A program made the position numbers and the translations under genes. Source: Candidatus Heimdallarchaeota archaeon (GTDB lineage: Archaea > Asgardarchaeota > Heimdallarchaeia > Heimdallarchaeales > Heimdallarchaeaceae). From it: a stretch of 45,333 nt of DNA. How positions within the stretch are numbered: the stretch's first letter is position 1; each line of letters begins with the position of its first letter. Location: assembly GCA_018238545.1 (NCBI GenBank), contig JABCTC010000028.1, forward strand, positions 1 through 45,333, given 5' to 3'. Shown here in pieces: positions 42,186-45,333 of the stretch. The notes below the pieces were generated by a model. That model had not been told where the DNA came from. It searched no databases and saw nothing but the letters and a program-made list of their open reading frames with translations.

Positions 42186-43413
42186 AGCTTTAATTATTGA
42201 TCCTCGAATTGCTGGTGGTTCAGGAGACATGTTTCTTTCCAGCATTTTAGATTTAACTGATGGAAAAAAGGTTCTCCTTGATCTTGTTGATATAATCAAC
42301 AAAATACTATCTACAAAGATGGCAGTAGAGATAAACAAAATATTGAAAAAAGGCATTAATTCCACTCATTTAACAATAAATATTGAAGAGGATTTAACCA
42401 GCCATCATGCATCAGATCTCATGTTGTCAATGCAAAAAGTATTAGATAAAATAGATTTGACTGATGAAGCAAAAGCTAAAGCTGAAAATATGTTAAATTT
42501 ACTATTCAAAGCAGAATCGAAAGTTCATGGTGAAGCTCTTGATAAGTTGCATTTACATGAAACAGCAAGCGTAGATACTATCTTGGACATAGTTGGTACA
42601 ATTGTTTTAATGGAGAAAAATGATCTGTTGAATATACCCATTCTAGGTCTTCCTGTAAATGTTGGTAGTGGTTTTGTAACTTTCTCTCATGGAAAAATGT
42701 CTGTTCCTCCACCAGCTGTACTTGAGGTTCTACAAGAATTAGATTATCCCTTCTTTAGCGATGAAGTGGATGGAGAGTTATTAACACCAACTGGAATTAT
42801 TCTTCTGGGTGGACTTGTAAATAAGCAAATCACTCAACTTCCTCCATTACGTGTGAGAAAAATAGGATATGGTGCTGGAAATAAGGATTTACCCTCACGG
42901 TCAAATGTCTTGCGTTTACTACTTGTAGATTTGGAAGATGAAAGCTCAAAACATTATCTCTCAATGCTAGAAACTCATCTAGATGATGTATCAGGTGAAA
43001 TACTAGGGGGAATAGTTAACAAACTTATGGTACAAGGAGCGTTGGATGTTTCTTATTATCCTTTAATCATGAAAAAAAATAGACCAGCGTGGTGTTTGAG
43101 AGTCATTTGTGATGAGGACAAAGCACCTATATTAGCAAAATTCATGATGAAAGAATTAGGAACTTTGGGAGTTAGAGAGGATAGATTCGGGCGATACGAA
43201 TTGGAAAGAAGGGTTGTAAAAAAGAAGATAAATTTCCAAGGAAAAAGCTTCGAATGTCGGTTCAAAGAAAGGATGCTAGATGGTGAGATAATAGGTGTTA
43301 AACCAGAATTTGAAGATAGTACAAGTATCGCCAGTGAGCTGAAAATACCTATTAATGAGTTAGAGATTATTTTGATAAACCAGTATTATGAAGGAGATAA
43401 AAAAAATGAATAG
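42178..43413 (+). CDS. larC: nickel-pincer cofactor nickel insertase LarC
   Basis: CTP-dependent cyclometallase that inserts nickel into the bis-thiocarboxylate pincer to finish the cofactor. It has 411 residues in one frame, so both parts that are split in Lactobacillus (LarC1 and LarC2) are joined. Landmarks are the opening DPRIAGGSGDMFLSSILDL, LHLHETASVDTILDIVG near 123-139 with its His residues, LPVNVGSGFVTFSHGKMSVPPPA near 159-181, ELLTPTGIILL, and ETHLDDVSGEILGG near 264-277, which opens the LarC2 region. It starts in the last codons of larE (8-bp overlap), and larB begins 8 bp before its stop. Confidence 0.94.
   Translation: MSKALIIDPRIAGGSGDMFLSSILDLTDGKKVLLDLVDIINKILSTKMAVEINKILKKGINSTHLTINIEEDLTSHHASDLMLSMQKVLDKIDLTDEAKAKAENMLNLLFKAESKVHGEALDKLHLHETASVDTILDIVGTIVLMEKNDLLNIPILGLPVNVGSGFVTFSHGKMSVPPPAVLEVLQELDYPFFSDEVDGELLTPTGIILLGGLVNKQITQLPPLRVRKIGYGAGNKDLPSRSNVLRLLLVDLEDESSKHYLSMLETHLDDVSGEILGGIVNKLMVQGALDVSYYPLIMKKNRPAWCLRVICDEDKAPILAKFMMKELGTLGVREDRFGRYELERRVVKKKINFQGKSFECRFKERMLDGEIIGVKPEFEDSTSIASELKIPINELEIILINQYYEGDKKNE
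43393..43396 (+). promoter_or_regulatory. ribosome binding site GGAG of larB
   Basis: GGAG inside the end of larC, 9 nt before the ATG at 43406. It decides that start over an in-frame ATG at 43388, which lies upstream of the site. Confidence 0.55.
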
Positions 43414-44212
43414 AAAAGAAGTTTTGGAAGACTTAGTTTCTGGAAAAATTTCAATAGAGGAAGCTGAACAACTCCTTTCTACAAATCATATTGAAGCTAT
43501 TGAGGAATTTGCTAAATATGATCTTTTCAGAGAATCTAGAACAGGCATTCCAGAAGTGGTATATTCAGAAACAAAGTCTCCAGAAATAGTACTTGAAATT
43601 ACCAAGAAAGTTCTTGAGAAGAAGGAGATAGTTTTACTATCTAGACTTACACCTAAACACATTCCTTTGATCGATAAACTCAGTAATGATTTTACTTTAG
43701 AATACGGAACAGATAAACGGTTCTGTATTGTTAAAAAGAAAGGCTACATCTTGAATAAAGACAAGGGAAAAGTAGGAATAATAACTGCTGGAACATCAGA
43801 TATACCTGTTGCAGAGGAAGCAAAAGCTATTGCAGAAATGATGCATTGTGAAGTTTTCATGATACATGATGTAGGAGTGGCAGGTATTCACAGATTATTT
43901 GAACCTCTAAATGAACTACTAAACAACGAGATAGATGTGTTAATCGTAGCAGCAGGTATGGAAGGAGCTTTGCCTACAGTTGTAGCTGGATTGGTAGATG
44001 TTCCTGTAATAGGTTTACCAATTTCTACGGGATACGGTTTTGGAGGAAAAGGAGAAACAGCTTTAATGAGCATGTTGCAAAGTTGTGCTTTGGGTTTAGC
44101 TGTAGTTAATATAGATGGTGGGATAAGTGCCGGTGCGATGGCTGCAAAAATTGCACGAATAGTTAATAAAAAACACGAATGTAATTGTAATGAAGGAGAG
44201 ATATCCAAATGA
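43406..44212 (+). CDS. larB: nickel-pincer cofactor carboxylase LarB
   Basis: Carboxylase/hydrolase that acts first in nickel-pincer cofactor synthesis, carboxylating nicotinic acid adenine dinucleotide and hydrolysing it to the dicarboxylated mononucleotide. It has 268 residues from the ATG at 43406. The N-terminal third is the LarB-specific part (YDLFRESRTGIPEVVYSETKSPE near 38-60). The rest is PurE-like, with GIITAGTSDIPVAEEAKAIA near 124-143 and the Gly-rich ISTGYGFGGKGETAL near 206-220. Cys227 in SMLQSCALGLAVVNID matches the NaAD-binding cysteine described for Lactobacillus LarB. It overlaps larC by 8 bp and the next start (ATGA at 44209), so all are one unit. The order larE-larC-larB differs from larABCE operons, and no larA is nearby. 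Confidence 0.94.
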   Translation: MNRKEVLEDLVSGKISIEEAEQLLSTNHIEAIEEFAKYDLFRESRTGIPEVVYSETKSPEIVLEITKKVLEKKEIVLLSRLTPKHIPLIDKLSNDFTLEYGTDKRFCIVKKKGYILNKDKGKVGIITAGTSDIPVAEEAKAIAEMMHCEVFMIHDVGVAGIHRLFEPLNELLNNEIDVLIVAAGMEGALPTVVAGLVDVPVIGLPISTGYGFGGKGETALMSMLQSCALGLAVVNIDGGISAGAMAAKIARIVNKKHECNCNEGEISK

Positions 44213-44415
44213 AAGTAGTAATAACTGGAAGTTCAAAAGGTATAGGCTTAGCATTTGCTAAAGAATTTCTTAAACACGGAGATGAAGTAGTAATTTCATC
44301 AAGAACTAGCTCTGCTATTGATGCAGCAGTTAAAGATATGCCTAGTATGGATGATTGGGACGTCACGGAAGTGGCTACAATATGTATCGTAGGAATGGGA
44401 TATAAAAAGCTTTAA
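44209..44415 (+). pseudogene. truncated short-chain dehydrogenase (N-terminal fragment)
   Basis: Only 68 codons. The first 35 residues are a textbook Rossmann start: MKVVITGSSKGIGLAFAKEF with the TGxxxGIG dinucleotide loop, then DEVVISSRTSSAIDAAV. After that, the sequence departs from the family: no NAG, no Ser-Tyr-Lys catalytic set, and a stop at 44413. No other frame downstream restores the remainder, so the rest has been deleted, not frameshifted. The start codon overlaps the larB stop (ATGA) and GGAG lies 11 nt upstream, so it may still be translated. A complete SDR would have been the fourth member of the lar operon. It could also be an unusual micro-protein, less likely. Confidence 0.68.
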
Positions 44416-44434
44416 TTATTTAAATCGTGTTATC

Positions 44435-44575
44435 ATGGCATTAATAAATTGCCCTGATTGTGGCACAGAAGTATCTACCAAAGCTAACCAATGCCCTAAA
44501 TGTGCTCGGGTATTTAAAGAACCCGAAAAAGAGGGTTGTTTCAATAGTGATAGGTGTTTACTATTACACATTTAG
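44435..44575 (+). CDS. small zinc-ribbon protein (46 aa)
   Basis: A 46-codon frame starting MALINCPDCGTEVSTKANQC. Cys6-x-x-Cys9 and Cys20-x-x-Cys23 form a CxxC-10-CxxC zinc ribbon of the common type that heads many membrane or regulatory proteins. After residue 28 (KEPEKEGCFNSDRCLLLHI) the sequence is short, with no membrane helix, and then stops. It may be a stand-alone small protein or the leftover head of a larger one, cut like the neighbouring dehydrogenase. It lies 19 bp after that fragment on the same strand. No ribosome site is seen. Confidence 0.5.
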   Translation: MALINCPDCGTEVSTKANQCPKCARVFKEPEKEGCFNSDRCLLLHI

Positions 44576-44656
44576 GAAGAAGAATTAGAAGGTATTTAAT
44601 TATAATTCACTAAATGGAAAGTGATATTTGATTATATCATAGGTATCAACAACAAA

Positions 44657-44860
44657 TTATATTTTAATTTTCTTTTTTCTTGTTACAATAGTTTCAATTG
44701 TTTCTTTTATTATAGTTCTTTTAATAGTTTCTTTGGTTTCTTCCATAGTTGTAGTATTAACAACACTTTTCTTAGGTTTCTTTTTAATAACTGAAAATAT
44801 AAAACCTATTATTCCTAATAGTGAAGCGATAATTGATAATATGATAATAAAAACTTCCAT
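44657..44860 (-). CDS. small single-pass membrane protein (67 aa)
   Basis: Probable small protein: one membrane helix at 3-26 (VFIIILSIIASLLGIIGFIFSVI), then a basic stretch KKKPKKS and a Thr/Lys/Glu/Ile tail ending RKKKIKI. The positive charges just after the helix place the tail inside the cell. The tail alternates charged and beta-branched residues and could form a short amphipathic helix. An ATG start and a helix of exact membrane length favour a real gene, but its low complexity in very AT-rich DNA leaves doubt. It converges on the zinc-ribbon frame with 81 bp between stops. That gap holds only a weak TGATAT/ATATCA inverted repeat (44622-44639). Confidence 0.42.
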   Translation of the reverse strand: MEVFIIILSIIASLLGIIGFIFSVIKKKPKKSVVNTTTMEETKETIKRTIIKETIETIVTRKKKIKI

Positions 44861-45333
44861 CTTTAATTATATACTTCTAAAAAACACAATCTTTTCAAAG
44901 TACTATATCAATATAACAACAACATTAAATATTGTAGTCAATTCAATTATCAATTAGATATAATTATATCTAAAATTTAATTTTTAAGTTGTGAAGTTTC
45001 GGGGGTTTCTTTGTTTGTGAAACGGCAAGGTACAAAATTATTTTCAAATACTTTAATTATTGTCAATAAATATAACGTAAAGTAATTAATCAATTTTTGA
45101 TAATATTTATATATTATTGATACTTAGTATTATATAATAATTTTATGTTGTTTATTATAGTAAGTCGAGTTAAGGCTAAAGCTGGAGGTAATTCCAAACA
45201 TAAATACAAACATAAGTATAACTAACTGAAACATTGTCTAATGGATATGGGACTTCTGGGATGACTGGTTCGATGTCATCATAAATTCGAACAACTTACC
45301 CTTATTTGACATGGGGGATCACTTAAAATAATA
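44861..45333. other. AT-rich right end without a convincing gene
   Basis: 473 bases with no gene I can support. There are several TATATTA-type tracts (about 45107-45135), a 26-codon frame at 45145-45225 with a Lys/His-rich end, and an inverted repeat GTTCGA/TCGAAC near 45269-45294. A 29-codon open stretch without start lies at about 45244-45330 and looks protein-like (see findings). No tRNA, rRNA or CRISPR repeat is seen. Confidence 0.5.

Noticed and set aside
43888..44366. Minus-strand frames of 106 and 67 codons opposite larB and the dehydrogenase fragment
   Set aside because: They are antisense to well-supported genes and have no motif or start signal.
1..45333. CRISPR array, tRNA or rRNA genes, complete insertion sequence
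   Set aside because: No regularly spaced repeats, no cloverleaf with CCA-ready stem, no rRNA-like GC-rich block and no transposase with terminal repeats were seen by reading; a dedicated scan was not possible.

Overview
This is an AT-rich window (by eye about two-thirds A+T) from an archaeal chromosome. The signs are 2-oxoacid:ferredoxin oxidoreductase genes, TATA-like boxes about 25 bp upstream of several start codons, GGAG/GGTGA ribosome-binding sites, T-rich gene ends, and a secreted binding protein held by a C-terminal membrane segment instead of a lipobox. The gene mix (PlsY-type acyltransferase in an archaeon, large TPR regulator, long proteins without clear relatives) makes an Asgard archaeon (Loki-/Heimdall-like) my best guess. 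This is inference; no rRNA or tRNA gene is present to settle it. No CRISPR array, complete insertion sequence or prophage was seen.

Layout. 1-5501: S9 peptidase cut by the left edge (-), MMPL-family exporter (+), alpha/beta hydrolase (+). 5524-13166, all on minus: a 643-aa coiled-coil protein of unknown function, an AEC-type permease, a two-subunit 2-oxoacid:ferredoxin oxidoreductase and an SLC13-type anion transporter with an unusual extracytoplasmic N-domain. 13432-20247, mixed strands: PLP aminotransferase, PlsY-like acyltransferase, membrane acyltransferase of the HGSNAT/acyltransferase-3 kind, Eis-like GNAT acetyltransferase, a 145-aa orphan and a beta-lactamase-fold serine hydrolase. 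20423-35938 is one long co-oriented block: complete peptide-type ABC importer (binding protein, two permeases, two ATPases), a TPR/winged-helix regulator, methylmalonate-semialdehyde dehydrogenase, a 139-aa orphan, class-III aminotransferase, acetamidase/formamidase, an APH-type kinase and a second S9 peptidase. 35968-40942 (-): P1/DmpA-type aminopeptidase, two tandem subtilisins, a small serine recombinase and a small membrane protein. 41035-44575 (+): small membrane protein, nickel-pincer cofactor genes larE-larC-larB, then a truncated short-chain dehydrogenase and a tiny zinc ribbon. The last 473 bases carry no convincing gene.

How they fit together (inference). The central block reads as a peptide and amino-acid scavenging unit: extracellular subtilisins and intracellular S9 and P1 peptidases release peptides and unusual amino acids, the ABC importer brings oligopeptides in, and the class-III aminotransferase plus the CoA-acylating semialdehyde dehydrogenase could turn beta-amino acids such as beta-alanine or 3-aminoisobutyrate into acetyl-CoA or propionyl-CoA. 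The ferredoxin oxidoreductase would oxidise 2-oxoacids made by transamination. The lar genes make the nickel-pincer cofactor of LarA-type racemases/epimerases, but no larA lies in the window.

The points I would look at first are the beta-amino-acid/peptide locus with its own TPR-wHTH regulator, the GAAA-loop hairpin that separates the binding protein from its permeases, the archaeal PlsY homologue, the three-cysteine LarE, and the eroding segment after larB.
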